DNA of 64,000 nt from Curtobacterium sp. MCPF17_052 (GCF_003234085.1 NZ_QKSD01000002.1:124001-188000); one strand, 5' to 3'; shown: positions 18,940 to 28,130, counted from the stretch's first letter. The notes: a model not told the origin generated them from the sequence alone. A program made the numbers and translations.

Positions 18940-19749
18940 TCAGCGCGCGGGGAAGAGGTCGACGGAGCGCGGGGTGGAGCGGTAGCGGAGGTGCTCGAAG
19001 TCCGGGTGCCAGTCGACGAAGCCGACCACGGCGCGCACGGCGATGTCGATGAAGTACGGCGACACGACGACGCGGCGGGGGATCGTCGTCGCCTCGATCT
19101 CGGTCGCCGGTCGGGAGCGCGACCCGGAGAAGTCGGTGACGTGCACGCCGTCGAGGTCGGTGCCCCAGGTGTACGCGGGCAACAGACGGTCGGTGTCCGG
19201 GGCGACGTTGCCGACGACCTCCCACATGCCCGGTTGGAACCGCGCCGGCAGGGTGAGCCCGGCCACCACCGGCTGCGTGGCGAGCACGACGAGCGGGTCG
19301 GCGGGTCGCGGCAGGTCCTCGGGGCGCTGGAAGACCGCGACGTAGACGGCGTCGTGCAGCGTCGCGAGGACGTGCCCGAGCAGCACGCTGCCGCCGCCGT
19401 CCGGGATGAAGAAGACGTCACCGGCCTCGACGGTGAAGGGTTCGCGGCTGAGCGGGAGCAGCTCGTCGGCGGGAGTCTCGGCGGTCCCGGACTCGGAGTG
19501 CGACGACGACCGTGGCGGGACACCCTCGGCCGGGGACGGCCGCGTCATCGTCACGCCCGCGTGGCGGAGTCGCTTCAGACGATCGTCGAGGTCGCGGCCA
19601 GGGTTGCCACGATCGATCATCTCGATCGTGAACAGCTTCTCCGGGTCGGCCCGGGTCTCGGCCAACAACTGCGCGAAGAGCTGCTGCTCACTGTTGGTCT
19701 GGTGGAACTCGGAGCCCGATGGCTGGTCCTTCTTGCGCTTGCCGAACAC
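18940..19749 (-). CDS. Immunity-26-like protein in the RHS toxin locus
   Basis: A 269-residue soluble protein. The centre carries EAGDVFFIPDGGGSVLLGHVLATLHDAVYVAVF (about residues 117-149), which resembles the start of Imm26-type immunity domains that neutralise polymorphic toxins; the N-terminal 60 residues (MFGKRKKDQPSGSEF, then a helical stretch) look like an added module. It is the last minus-strand gene downstream of the RHS toxin, but it has its own upstream sequence almost identical to that of the RHS gene, so it is probably expressed with it. Start: GTG at 19749 with GAGGGGAACGG upstream. The family assignment is by eye. Confidence 0.6.
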   Translation of the reverse strand: MFGKRKKDQPSGSEFHQTNSEQQLFAQLLAETRADPEKLFTIEMIDRGNPGRDLDDRLKRLRHAGVTMTRPSPAEGVPPRSSSHSESGTAETPADELLPLSREPFTVEAGDVFFIPDGGGSVLLGHVLATLHDAVYVAVFQRPEDLPRPADPLVVLATQPVVAGLTLPARFQPGMWEVVGNVAPDTDRLLPAYTWGTDLDGVHVTDFSGSRSRPATEIEATTIPRRVVVSPYFIDIAVRAVVGFVDWHPDFEHLRYRSTPRSVDLFPAR

Positions 19750-19795
19750 GTCGTCCGTTCCCCTCGTCCGATGACACCCTCATCGTGGCACGACT
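19750..19795 (-). promoter_or_regulatory. Promoter/leader shared with the RHS gene
   Basis: Read on the minus strand, the 46 bases before the GTG match those before the RHS start at 27410 at roughly four of five positions, including GACGAGGGGAACGG and GACGAC next to the start codon. The encoded N-termini are unrelated, so only the control region is shared. Confidence 0.55.
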
Positions 19796-19797
19796 GG

Positions 19798-20193
19798 TCA
19801 GTCGGACGTCGCTGGTGGGTCGACGACTGCCAGGCCACCGCCGGGCATGGCGATGATCACCCGAGGCTCCGGCCCGGCGCCGTGGTGGTTCCACGACTCG
19901 TACGACTCGTCGGGCCAGGCCTCCAGGACCGTCCCGGATGCGAAGTCGAGCCGGAGGTCGGCGCCGTCGAGTGTCGCGTTCGTGACCCTGTCGCCGTGCA
20001 GGGCCAGGACGGGTGCGAGCGACGTCGGGTCCGTCGGGTCCACGATCCGGCGTTCCCCGTCCGGACCGGTGATCGCGAACTCGGCCTCGAACTGCATCGT
20101 CGTGCCGTTCGAGAACTCGATGGAGGTCTGGAGGGTGACGGTCAGGACGTCCACCCGGGCGTTGGTGAGATCGAGCCTGTGGTCGTCGGTCAC
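19798..20193 (-). CDS. DUF6188-like small protein, paralogue of the preceding gene
   Basis: A 131-residue beta-rich protein, similar end to end to the product of the neighbour at 20232-20642: both have an IEFSNGTTMQFE / VRFSSGATLRFE strand pair, a DPTDPTSLAPVLALH / GDPPSLLPLLALH stretch and a late ADLRLDFASGTVLEAW / ARIAVRFASGELLEGW. The pattern, including the C-terminal MPGGGLAV, recalls the DUF6188 family. Function unknown; position suggests an immunity role. GGAGGAGG before GTG 20193 favours this start, although an ATG at 20235 overlaps the neighbour's stop. Confidence 0.65.
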   Translation of the reverse strand: MTDDHRLDLTNARVDVLTVTLQTSIEFSNGTTMQFEAEFAITGPDGERRIVDPTDPTSLAPVLALHGDRVTNATLDGADLRLDFASGTVLEAWPDESYESWNHHGAGPEPRVIIAMPGGGLAVVDPPATSD

Positions 20194-20231
20194 GGAGCCT
20201 CCTCCGGGGCCGTCGCGACCCACTCCTGCGC

Positions 20232-20642
20232 TCATGACGGCGTCCCTCCGGGCAGCGTGCGGGCGTCGACCTCGCCGCCGGTCAGGACGTCGATGTCCAG
20301 GCGCGCTCGTCCTGGTTCGGACCAGTGCCACGACGGCCGGTCGCGGTGGGACCACCCCTCCAGCAGCTCACCCGATGCGAAGCGGACGGCGATGCGGGCG
20401 CCGGTGACGGTGCCGCGTTCCACCACCTTCGTGTGCAGGGCGAGGAGCGGCAGGAGCGAGGGCGGATCGCCGGGCTCCATGAAGGTGTGCGTGCCGTCGT
20501 TCTCGGTCAGCGCGAAGCCGGTCTCGAACCGGAGGGTCGCTCCGCTCGAGAAGCGGACGGTGACGGCGGTGTCGATCGCGATGGCGTCGACCGTGTCGCC
20601 GGCGACGTGCAGTTGGATGGGGGCCGACGTGGTGTTGGTCAC
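20232..20642 (-). CDS. DUF6188-like small protein, tandem paralogue
   Basis: A 136-residue protein homologous to the product of the gene at 19798, the two arising from a tandem duplication. It begins (M)TNTTSAPIQLHVAGDTVDAI and shares the FSSGATLRFE, LLPLLALH and FASGELLEGW segments. The GTG start overlaps the stop of the preceding gene by four bases (GTGA), and its own stop overlaps an ATG, so the genes are tightly coupled. No catalytic motif is visible, as is usual for immunity proteins that act by binding. Confidence 0.65.
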   Translation of the reverse strand: MTNTTSAPIQLHVAGDTVDAIAIDTAVTVRFSSGATLRFETGFALTENDGTHTFMEPGDPPSLLPLLALHTKVVERGTVTGARIAVRFASGELLEGWSHRDRPSWHWSEPGRARLDIDVLTGGEVDARTLPGGTPS

Positions 20643-21574
20643 GGTGTCCTCTCGCCGTCTCCGGCGTCTCGCTCTGCCGGGAAGACGAGCTGATCGAGAC
20701 GCGGCAGTTCGGTCGGCATCTCGTCGGTGAACCACGGGAGCTCGACCATCTGGATCCTGCCGTCGTGCGCCCAGATGAGCAACTCGCCCCCGACTGCCTC
20801 GGCGTCGGTTCGGTAACTGGCGGCTTCCGGCAGTGGTCCGTCGGGGAGGTCGACGCGTGGCAGGTCGTCGCGTTCGAGTTCGAGCGACCAGGCGCGCGGC
20901 CCTGAGGGCGTGACGTCGACCACTGCGTCGAGCTGGGTGAGGAGCGCCGGTGCCTCGTCGATCCGAGCGTTCTGGAGGCACGCGCGGACGAGTGCGCGGA
21001 TCTGCTGACCGTCACGTTCCTCCTGTGCGCGGCGCTGCTCGTCCTGTGCGCGGCGCTGCTCGGAGGCGATCTCCTCGTCGCGGCTCCCGATGCCGGAAGC
21101 GGGAACGCCGGGTCCGAGGAACAGTTCGAACTCCCAGGAGGTCCCGATCACCGAACGATCCAGGGTGACGGTGACCGTCGTGCTGTCGAAGAAGTCGATG
21201 CGGATCACTGCCTGCGAGGCGTCCGTCGTGGTGCTGCCGATCGGTGAGCCGAAGAACTCGCCGTCGATCATCTGGTGGTTCTCCCGGACGAAGCGCCGCA
21301 TGTCGTCGTCGGTGATCCACAGCCCGGCGCCGCTGCTGTCGTGAACCTTCTGCTCCCACTCGACGACATTGAGGTCCGAGTGGGGCAGCGCGACCATGTC
21401 CAGGTCGGTGACGAGCCAGCGCAGGGGAGGGATGGTCATCCCGTTGACGACGTTGCGGAACGTCAGGACGCCCATCGGCTGTGAGCCGATAAAGCGGTGG
21501 TACGTCACGAAGTCGGGCTGGGGTCTCCTGGTTGCCGGGTGGCCTGATCTCCTGCGGAACGACATGGTCCTCAT
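20639..21574 (-). CDS. Uncharacterised two-domain protein in the toxin/immunity cluster
   Basis: A 311-residue protein that I do not recognise. An N-terminal globular part (about residues 20-170, with PPLRWLVTDLDMVALPHSD and DGEFFGSPIGS) is joined by a charged coiled-coil stretch rich in EEIASEQRRAQDEQRRAQEE (about 174-193) to a C-terminal part with GELLIWAHDGRIQMVELPWF and TDEMPTELPRLDQLVFP. No membrane segment or signal peptide. The start is uncertain: ATG 21574 is used, with 21565, 21475 and 21439 as alternatives. Its place directly behind the RHS toxin and its candidate immunity gene suggests a role in that system. Confidence 0.6.
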   Translation of the reverse strand: MRTMSFRRRSGHPATRRPQPDFVTYHRFIGSQPMGVLTFRNVVNGMTIPPLRWLVTDLDMVALPHSDLNVVEWEQKVHDSSGAGLWITDDDMRRFVRENHQMIDGEFFGSPIGSTTTDASQAVIRIDFFDSTTVTVTLDRSVIGTSWEFELFLGPGVPASGIGSRDEEIASEQRRAQDEQRRAQEERDGQQIRALVRACLQNARIDEAPALLTQLDAVVDVTPSGPRAWSLELERDDLPRVDLPDGPLPEAASYRTDAEAVGGELLIWAHDGRIQMVELPWFTDEMPTELPRLDQLVFPAERDAGDGERTP

Positions 21575-21652
21575 TCGCTCGCTCTCACCGATCGCTTCTT
21601 GCTGCCTCGGAGTGCGGTTCGCGAGTCTGCGGGAGCTTGCCGACCAACTCGA

Positions 21653-22024
21653 TCACGTCGTCGAGGAGCGCGTGCGAGCGCTCATCTCGTGGGCGTACGC
21701 GTCGGCCTCGGTCTTGTAGATCTCGCCCCATGCGATGCTCGAAGGCATGGCATGGGCAGGCAGATCGACGTCAGGGAGGCAGATCTGCACGAAGTGCGGG
21801 AAGGCAGGGAAGGTCCAGAGGTCTTCGTCCTCGAACCGGCTCCAGAGCAACAGCTCCCCGATGCCGAGTGGATGGCCGAGCTCCTGACCGTTCAGCGGCG
21901 GATCGCAGCTGACCATCAGTGCATGATGACCGTTCGGGAGCTCGATCGGTCGTTCCACTTCGCACCGGAAGACAGACGAGAACCGCTTGCTGTCCATGGA
22001 CGAGAGGAAGAAGACTTCTTGCAT
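21653..22024 (-). CDS. Candidate cognate immunity protein of the RHS toxin
   Basis: A 123-residue soluble, acidic protein starting MQEVFFLSSMDSKRFSSVF. Its ATG lies one base after the stop of the RHS gene, the classic position of the immunity gene that protects the producer from the C-terminal toxin tip. No family is recognised with certainty. Visible features are LPNGHHALMVSCDPPLNG and a Trp/Phe-rich LLLWSRFEDEDLWTFPAFPHF. GC content is lower than in the RHS core, like the toxin tip, consistent with joint exchange of toxin and immunity. Confidence 0.7.
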   Translation of the reverse strand: MQEVFFLSSMDSKRFSSVFRCEVERPIELPNGHHALMVSCDPPLNGQELGHPLGIGELLLWSRFEDEDLWTFPAFPHFVQICLPDVDLPAHAMPSSIAWGEIYKTEADAYAHEMSARTRSSTT

Positions 22025-22025
22025 G

Positions 22026-25000
22026 TCAGAACTCCGGATTGATGCCGCTGACGCGATCGAGCTGGATCGCGCCCTTGTCGATGCCGTTCGGGATGATGTA
22101 CTCGTCTAGTCCGCCTCGGTTGCCGTCCAGGGGAAGCGCTGCCCTCGTCTTCACCACCGCGCTGGGGTCGCGCAACGTCCCTTCGAGCAGGAACCGCCCC
22201 GAGTTCACGCTGTAATCGGGCCCGGTCTTCCCTGACGGTAGTCCTGCGACGTCGCGGTAGTTGGCAACAGACCCAGGGTGGGACGGCGACCATGAGGCAC
22301 CGGTCGGCTGAGCATCTCCGCCGTAGACACGGTAGATCTTCTGACCTTCGAAGGGCGTCGGGAGCTCGTCGCCGAGCTTGTTCACCGCTGTCGGCAGATG
22401 CACCTTGTTGAGCACCCCGCCGGTGGCTGCCGACGTCGCCGCCCCCTCCGCGGCGTTTCGCAGCAGGCTGCCTGGCGTGACCGGCTGCCCACTGACGACG
22501 GTGTTCGCGACGTTCTCGACTGCGCCCTCGACCGCGTTCCCGACGAAGTGCTTCCCGATCGCCGCACCGAAGCCGCCGCCGACCGCGCCGAACGCTCCGC
22601 TGACGGCGACCTGCCCCCAGTTGACCTCGCCGGTGGTGGCCTTCTGGATGATGGTGTCCGCGCCGGCGCTGATGAGCATCATGCCGACCGGGCCGCCGAC
22701 GCCGGTGGCCATGAGGAGTCCACCGCCGACGACCATCGCGCCACCGGCGACGTACTCCCAGTTGTCCTTGAACCATTCTCCCGTGGCCGCTGCGGCCCGG
22801 GCCAGGGGACCCTGCTCACTGGCGGCGTAGGCCTCGAGCTCGGCGTCGGTGATCGGCGCGAGCCCGAGCGGGTCGAGCGCGTGCAGCGGGTCGTTCCCGG
22901 CGAACGAGTACGGGTTGCCACCCCACGCGGCTCCGGCGGGCGGAGCGAGCGGGTCGACGGAGAGGAACCCGCGCGTGGTCGGGTCGTAGGCGCGGGCGCC
23001 CATCCACTCCAGGCCGGCGACCTGCAGCGTGCCGTCGGCACCCAGACCGAGGGCTGCGGGCAGGGACGCGCCTCCGACGTCGGCGAGGACCTGCCACGGG
23101 TCCGCTTCCGATGCGGCACGAGCGCTGCGCCAACCGGCGGTCGTCCAGGCGTCACCGACTCCGGTGATGCCACCGGGAGCACGGAGGACCGGAGCGTCGC
23201 CGACAGCGAGGAGCGTCGGCGTGGCCGCCGCGGTGTCCCAGGCGATCGGGACACCGTCGACATCGGCGAGTTCGCCGAGGGCATCGACCGTCAGGTTGGT
23301 CGACGCTGAGCCATCCGGACCCTGTGTCCGGGTGCCCGTGAGCCACCCGCGGGCGTCCCAGAGTGAGTCGGTGGTGCTGCCGTCGCTCCGGAGTTCGCGC
23401 GTGCGCTGGCCGCGCCCGTCGTACTCGTAGGTGACGGACTCGTCACCGTCCTCGACCCGGAGGAGTTGACCTGCCGCGTCGTGGTGGAACCGGCGGACTC
23501 GATCATCGGTGCGTTCCTCGACGAGCCGTCCGGCTGCGTCGTAGACCCAGTCGGACCGGTGGTCAGAACCCATAGCTGACACGAGTTCGGCGGAGACCAG
23601 CTGTGCCCCGTCGTCGTGGCCGTACCTGGTCCGTCCGGCGGGGCCGTCCACCGACAGGATCCGCCCGTCGGGGTCCCGCTCGATGCGGGTCACGTCGGAC
23701 CCGTCGGCGTCGGTCGTCGTGTGCTCGACGAGCTGGCCGTCCGCGTAGCGCCAGGACTGCAGCTGGTCACCGGCCCGGAGGCCCGTCAGGCGTCCGGCAG
23801 GGTCGTGGTCGTACCGGACCTCGCCGAAGGCGGTGTGCTCGACACGGCTGACACGACCCACGGCATCGCGGTCGTACCGGGTGACCGTGCCGTCGGGGGA
23901 GTACACAGCGGTCCGGAGGCCGTCGGCGTCGTGGCTCCACCGGGTCTCACGGGAGCCGGTGCTGCGACGGACGAGCTGTCCGAGCCGGCTGTAATCCAGC
24001 GTGTGGTCCACCGGATCCCCGCCACGGGTGTGGTCGGTGATCGTGACGGTCCGGGAGCGCGGGTCGCGGTCGATGCGGGCGAGCAGTGCGTCGTCGGCGT
24101 ACTGGGCGACCTCGAGCCCGGCGGCGTCGTGCTCCCATCGCAGGGTCCTGCCGTCGGGGTCGGTCTGGGTCAGCTGGCGGCCGGCCGCGTCGTAGGTCGC
24201 GGTGGTCGTTCGTCCCAGTGGGTCGGTCGACGTCGCCACCTTGTCGAGCTGCGTGTACGTCCGGACCGTCACACCGCCGAGTGGGTCGGTGGTGCGGACG
24301 AGGCGCCCGCGTTCGTCGTACTCGTAGCGGGTCACCCCACCGAGTCCGTTCACCGCGGCGGTCAACTGGCCGGCGGCGTCGTACCGGAACGACCGCTGCC
24401 CGAACCGGGAGTCACGTGCCGAGACGACCCGACCGACCCGGTCGTACCGGTACTCCGCGGTGCCGACGCCCGGCACCTGGGAGCGCACGACACGGCCGAC
24501 GGCGTCGTACTCGGTCCGCGCGACCGTCCCGTCGGGCATCGTCCGCGCCGTGATCCGCGAATCGGCGTCGTACGTCAGCGTGGTGCGGGCGCCGGCCGGG
24601 TCGACGGCGGCGACGGGACGACCACAGCGGTCGTACTCGTAGCGGCTCGTCCGCCCGGCGGGCGTGGTCACCGTGACGACCCGACCGGCCCGGTCGCGCT
24701 CGATGACCGTGAGACCACCGTCGGCGTCGACGAGCTCCACCGGGCGTCCTGCGGCGTCGTAGGTGGTCAGCTCCGCGGAGGAGTCCGCGTGTTCGACCGA
24801 CAGCGGCCGACCGAGTTCGTCCGTGCGGACGGTGACGTCCTCGAACGCGTTCCGCACGACCGCGATGCCGTCGACACGTGCGCGCTCGGTCTCGGTCCGG
24901 ACGCCGGTCGGGTCGACGGTCGCGCTGACCTGCCCGGTTGCGTCGTACTCGCGGGCCCAGCTGCCGCCGGCCGGGTCGACCACGGTGCCGAGACGCGAGA

Positions 25001-27410
25001 GCGCGTCGTGGACGAAGCGCCACTCGGCCCCGTCCGGCAGGGTCGCCGTCGTCACGTTGCCGAGCGCGTCGAAGTCCTTCGTGACGACCCGACCGAGCGG
25101 GTCCGTCGTCGCGACGACCTGGCCGTGCGGTCCGTAGCTCAGCTCGGTCCGTGCACCGGTGGGGTCGATCGTCGCGGTGACCCGGCCGCCCGGACCGTGT
25201 TCGTACCGCCACACGCCGCCGTCGGGCTCCTCACGCGAGGTCAACAGTCCGGAGGCGTCGTACCGGTAGCGCGTGCGGTGGCCGAGGGGCGTCCGGGCTT
25301 CGACGACACGACCGGCGTCGTCGCGCTCGAGTCGTGCGACCGCGCCGTCGGCGTTCTCGATGCCGACGACGTCGCCGAACCGGTCGTGGTGGAAGGTGAC
25401 GGTCACCCCGGTCGGGTCGATGCACCGGACGAGCACACCGCCGCGCCACTCGAGCTCGGTCCGACCGCCGACGGGGTCGACGACGACCGACGGGTTGCGG
25501 TCCGCGGCGTCGGCGTACTCGTACTCGACGACGCCACCGGCCGCCGTGACGATCGTCGTGACGCGGTCCTGCTCGTCGTGGCCGTACGTCAGGTCGGCGC
25601 CCTCCGGCGTCACGGTGCGGACGCGTCGGCCACGGTCGTCGTACCCGTGGACGGTCGTCTGGCCGTCGCGCTCGGTGACCGAGACCAGGTTGCCGTGTGG
25701 GTCGTACGACATCGACTGACGGCGGCCGTCGGCGTCGACGATGCCGACGACGCGGCCCTTCCGGTCCGAGATCCAGGTGTTCGTGGCGGTTCCGTCGGTG
25801 TCCGACACCGAGGTCACCCGGCCCTGCAGGTACGCGAACCGGACGGTGCGTCCGAACGGGGTGCGCTGCTCGACCACACGGCCCTGCGCGTCGTACACGT
25901 TGACGCACTCGACGACGCCGGAGGCCGCGGTCACCTGGTCGACCAGGCCCGCGTCGTCCCACCGGTAGCGTCGCGTGCCGACCGCGTCCTGCGCGGCGAC
26001 GAGGCGGCGGGCGTCGTCGTACCGGTACTCGACACGGCGGCCGTCCGACGCCGAGACGGAGGCGACGCGGTCGTCCTGGTACTCGACGTGGACCGCGCGG
26101 CCGAGTTCGTGCTCGAGCCGGGTGATCCGGTCGTCGGCGTCCCGGACGACCGAGACGCCGGTGCCCGGCCCCCGGTCGGTGCCGAGCCAGAGCCCGGCGG
26201 GCGTGAACGTCCATCGACCGCCGGCGTTGTCGGCGACGACGAGCACGGCGTCCTCACGGCGGAGCCAGAGGTCCTCGCCGACCCCGCGTCCCCAGCCGTC
26301 GCCGTCCCGGGGGAAGTCGACCTGGCGTCCGTCCTCGAGCACGATCGACGCGACCTCGTCGCCGAGCTCCAACCTGACGTCGAGCACCGACGACCACCCG
26401 ATGCCGAACCAGCCCACCCGAGTGTCGAGCGAGTTGTACATCCGTGAGAAGTGCAGCGCTGCCGCGGCCCCACCGAAGCGCAGATCGGTCTCCGGCTCGA
26501 GGAAGTTCCCCGTCGCGGTGTTCACCGGGTCGTCGGCGAAGCCGTTCGTCGGCGGGGTGCCCATCGCCGAGAACGGGCCGATGGTCAGGTCGTCGCGGGT
26601 GGCGTCGATGCCGGCCGCCGCGAGGGCCGCCGAGATCGAGGCGTCCGACAGCGTGGCGGGTCCGGTGCCACCGCCTGCGGCCTCGAACTGCGCCGCGACG
26701 GTCCCTGCCCACGCCGCGTCCTGCCCGTTCGCGGTCAGCCAGTCGTTCACGGCGGTCACGAGCGACTGCGCGTTCAGCGTGCCCCAGCACGGGTTGCAAC
26801 CGGACTCGTAATCGGTGAGGGCGTTGCGGAAGGTCGAGACCGCACCAGCGAGTGACTCGTCGCACGACCGGATGCCGGACTGGAACGACCGGAGGTCTGC
26901 GGGCACCGCAGACGACGTGCCGCCGCCTCCGCCGCCCCCACCGGCCGGGATGGTCCGGCCGCTCACCGTCACGGCGTCGGCCTGGCGGTGCGGCTCGGGT
27001 TCCGGCTCCGGTGGCTTCGGGTCGTCGTCGGCGCCGAACCACGTCCCGACCTCGTGGGTGGCCGCGACGAAGAGGTTGTCCTCGCGCTCCTTCTTGCGTG
27101 CCGCCCAGGCCTTCGCCTTCGCCCGCCGGTCGTCCTCCTGCTTCGCGGCCTCACGCAGCTGCTCGACGAAGCCGGACAGGCTCTGCAGCGCGTCGACGAG
27201 CTCGGACGCCCCGCGTGAGGCGACATCGGCGTTGTCCGCGAAGACCTGGGAGAAGTACCCCCGGAACTCCCGGCTCGCGGTCGTGACGTACGACGCCCGC
27301 GACCCCTTCTGGCCGCTGATCGCGCTCGCGAGCCCCGTCGCAGCGGACTTCAGTCCGTCGGCGTCTCCGTATGAGTACCCCGTCGGGTCGTTGCCGTGGA
27401 TCTTCCCCAT
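22026..27410 (-). CDS. RHS/YD-repeat polymorphic toxin with C-terminal TreTu-like tip
   Basis: A 1794-residue secreted-toxin scaffold. Order: an N-terminal helical WXG/LXG-like region (about 1-115), a Pro/Gly linker, a DUF6531-type start of the RHS shell (GFADDPVNTATGNF near 290), dozens of YD repeats (YDAAGR-type, about 400-1430), the RHS core end MGARAYDPTTRGFLSVDP to DPLGL (about 1480-1517), a hydrophobic Gly/Ala stretch, and a toxin tip from about 1690 (IYRVYGGDAQPTGASWSP, NSGRFLLEG, LPLDGNRGG, VSGINPEF). The tip resembles TreTu-type ADP-ribosyltransferase-like toxins, by memory rather than by search. The N-terminus suggests type VII export. An immunity gene follows after one base. Confidence 0.85.
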   Translation of the reverse strand: MGKIHGNDPTGYSYGDADGLKSAATGLASAISGQKGSRASYVTTASREFRGYFSQVFADNADVASRGASELVDALQSLSGFVEQLREAAKQEDDRRAKAKAWAARKKEREDNLFVAATHEVGTWFGADDDPKPPEPEPEPHRQADAVTVSGRTIPAGGGGGGGGTSSAVPADLRSFQSGIRSCDESLAGAVSTFRNALTDYESGCNPCWGTLNAQSLVTAVNDWLTANGQDAAWAGTVAAQFEAAGGGTGPATLSDASISAALAAAGIDATRDDLTIGPFSAMGTPPTNGFADDPVNTATGNFLEPETDLRFGGAAAALHFSRMYNSLDTRVGWFGIGWSSVLDVRLELGDEVASIVLEDGRQVDFPRDGDGWGRGVGEDLWLRREDAVLVVADNAGGRWTFTPAGLWLGTDRGPGTGVSVVRDADDRITRLEHELGRAVHVEYQDDRVASVSASDGRRVEYRYDDARRLVAAQDAVGTRRYRWDDAGLVDQVTAASGVVECVNVYDAQGRVVEQRTPFGRTVRFAYLQGRVTSVSDTDGTATNTWISDRKGRVVGIVDADGRRQSMSYDPHGNLVSVTERDGQTTVHGYDDRGRRVRTVTPEGADLTYGHDEQDRVTTIVTAAGGVVEYEYADAADRNPSVVVDPVGGRTELEWRGGVLVRCIDPTGVTVTFHHDRFGDVVGIENADGAVARLERDDAGRVVEARTPLGHRTRYRYDASGLLTSREEPDGGVWRYEHGPGGRVTATIDPTGARTELSYGPHGQVVATTDPLGRVVTKDFDALGNVTTATLPDGAEWRFVHDALSRLGTVVDPAGGSWAREYDATGQVSATVDPTGVRTETERARVDGIAVVRNAFEDVTVRTDELGRPLSVEHADSSAELTTYDAAGRPVELVDADGGLTVIERDRAGRVVTVTTPAGRTSRYEYDRCGRPVAAVDPAGARTTLTYDADSRITARTMPDGTVARTEYDAVGRVVRSQVPGVGTAEYRYDRVGRVVSARDSRFGQRSFRYDAAGQLTAAVNGLGGVTRYEYDERGRLVRTTDPLGGVTVRTYTQLDKVATSTDPLGRTTTATYDAAGRQLTQTDPDGRTLRWEHDAAGLEVAQYADDALLARIDRDPRSRTVTITDHTRGGDPVDHTLDYSRLGQLVRRSTGSRETRWSHDADGLRTAVYSPDGTVTRYDRDAVGRVSRVEHTAFGEVRYDHDPAGRLTGLRAGDQLQSWRYADGQLVEHTTTDADGSDVTRIERDPDGRILSVDGPAGRTRYGHDDGAQLVSAELVSAMGSDHRSDWVYDAAGRLVEERTDDRVRRFHHDAAGQLLRVEDGDESVTYEYDGRGQRTRELRSDGSTTDSLWDARGWLTGTRTQGPDGSASTNLTVDALGELADVDGVPIAWDTAAATPTLLAVGDAPVLRAPGGITGVGDAWTTAGWRSARAASEADPWQVLADVGGASLPAALGLGADGTLQVAGLEWMGARAYDPTTRGFLSVDPLAPPAGAAWGGNPYSFAGNDPLHALDPLGLAPITDAELEAYAASEQGPLARAAAATGEWFKDNWEYVAGGAMVVGGGLLMATGVGGPVGMMLISAGADTIIQKATTGEVNWGQVAVSGAFGAVGGGFGAAIGKHFVGNAVEGAVENVANTVVSGQPVTPGSLLRNAAEGAATSAATGGVLNKVHLPTAVNKLGDELPTPFEGQKIYRVYGGDAQPTGASWSPSHPGSVANYRDVAGLPSGKTGPDYSVNSGRFLLEGTLRDPSAVVKTRAALPLDGNRGGLDEYIIPNGIDKGAIQLDRVSGINPEF

Positions 27411-27456
27411 GTCGTCCCGTTCCCCTCGTCGGTTGACGGGCCCATCCTGCCACGTG
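27411..27456 (-). promoter_or_regulatory. RHS promoter/leader, duplicated at 19750
   Basis: Control region of the RHS gene; nearly the same sequence stands before the Imm26-like gene 7.6 kb away. GACGAGGGGAACGG just before the ATG supplies the ribosome binding site. Confidence 0.5.
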
Positions 27457-27618
27457 TACCGCTCGTTCCGCCGGGACGTTCTGCGGGCAGATGGGGGGGA
27501 CGACGGACGGGAGGCCCCCGTCGGGCACGGCCGTCCCGCCGCTGGCGCGTCGGCCCGGAACCGGCCGACTGGGCCCAGGCACCAGCTGGCACCGTCCTCC
27601 CTCGCAGGCTCGGTCGGC

Positions 27619-27660
27619 GCGGCCCGCGTGACGCTGGCGCGTCACCGCTGAGCGGGCCGC
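27619..27660. terminator. Hairpin downstream of sufE
   Basis: Nested inverted repeats: outer arms GCGGCCCGC and GCGGGCCGC, inner arms GTGACGC and GCGTCAC. It lies 20 bases beyond the sufE stop on the minus strand. Confidence 0.6.
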
Positions 27661-27680
27661 GTCCGTCCGGAACGAGGCGG

Positions 27681-28130
27681 CTACGCGACCGCCGCCGTGA
27701 CCTGCCGCTGCACCCGGCCGAGCATGCCGACCATGCCGCGGATCCGCAGCGGACTGACCGCCTCGGACAGCCCGATCGTGAGCGGGTAGTCGGCCGGCAC
27801 GGCGAGCACCTGCTCGGCGGTGAGGCCGGAGAGCCCCTGGGCCAGGATCGAGGCGAAGCCGCGGGTGGTGGGGGACTCGCGCGGCGCCGTGGCGTGCATC
27901 CGGACGACGTCGGGTGCGTCGCCGTCCGCACCGACCGTGACGGTGATGAAGACCGGGGACTGGCACTCCTCGACACGTTCGAGTTCGTCCTCGTGTCCCT
28001 GCAGGCGCGGCGGGAGGGCCGGCAGCTCGTCGGAGAACTCGAGCAGGAGCTGCAGGCGGTCGTTCAACGAGAGCGCGAGGAAGTCGTCGCGGATCTCGGC
28101 GAGGGGCTGGGGGAGTGCTGCGTCCGTCAT
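27681..28130 (-). CDS. sufE: SufE family Fe-S cluster assembly protein
   Basis: Accepts sulfur from a cysteine desulfurase on a conserved cysteine and passes it on for Fe-S cluster assembly. The 149-residue product has [28 protein letters not shown], the sulfur-accepting cysteine in VEECQSPVF, and [22 protein letters not shown], as in SufE. The ATG at 28130 overlaps the stop of the sulfurtransferase gene in an ATGA; the open frame upstream lies within that gene. The two therefore form a sulfur-trafficking operon. Confidence 0.9.
   Translation of the reverse strand: MTDAALPQPLAEIRDDFLALSLNDRLQLLLEFSDELPALPPRLQGHEDELERVEECQSPVFITVTVGADGDAPDVVRMHATAPRESPTTRGFASILAQGLSGLTAEQVLAVPADYPLTIGLSEAVSPLRIRGMVGMLGRVQRQVTAAVA

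Noticed and set aside
23616..26447. 943-codon plus-strand open frame opposite the RHS repeats
   Set aside because: The repeated amino-acid pattern mirrors the YD repeats on the other strand; an antisense artefact.
22378..27300. CRISPR-like periodicity in the RHS gene
   Set aside because: Repeats are degenerate coding repeats in frame with YD motifs, with no constant repeats and unique spacers.
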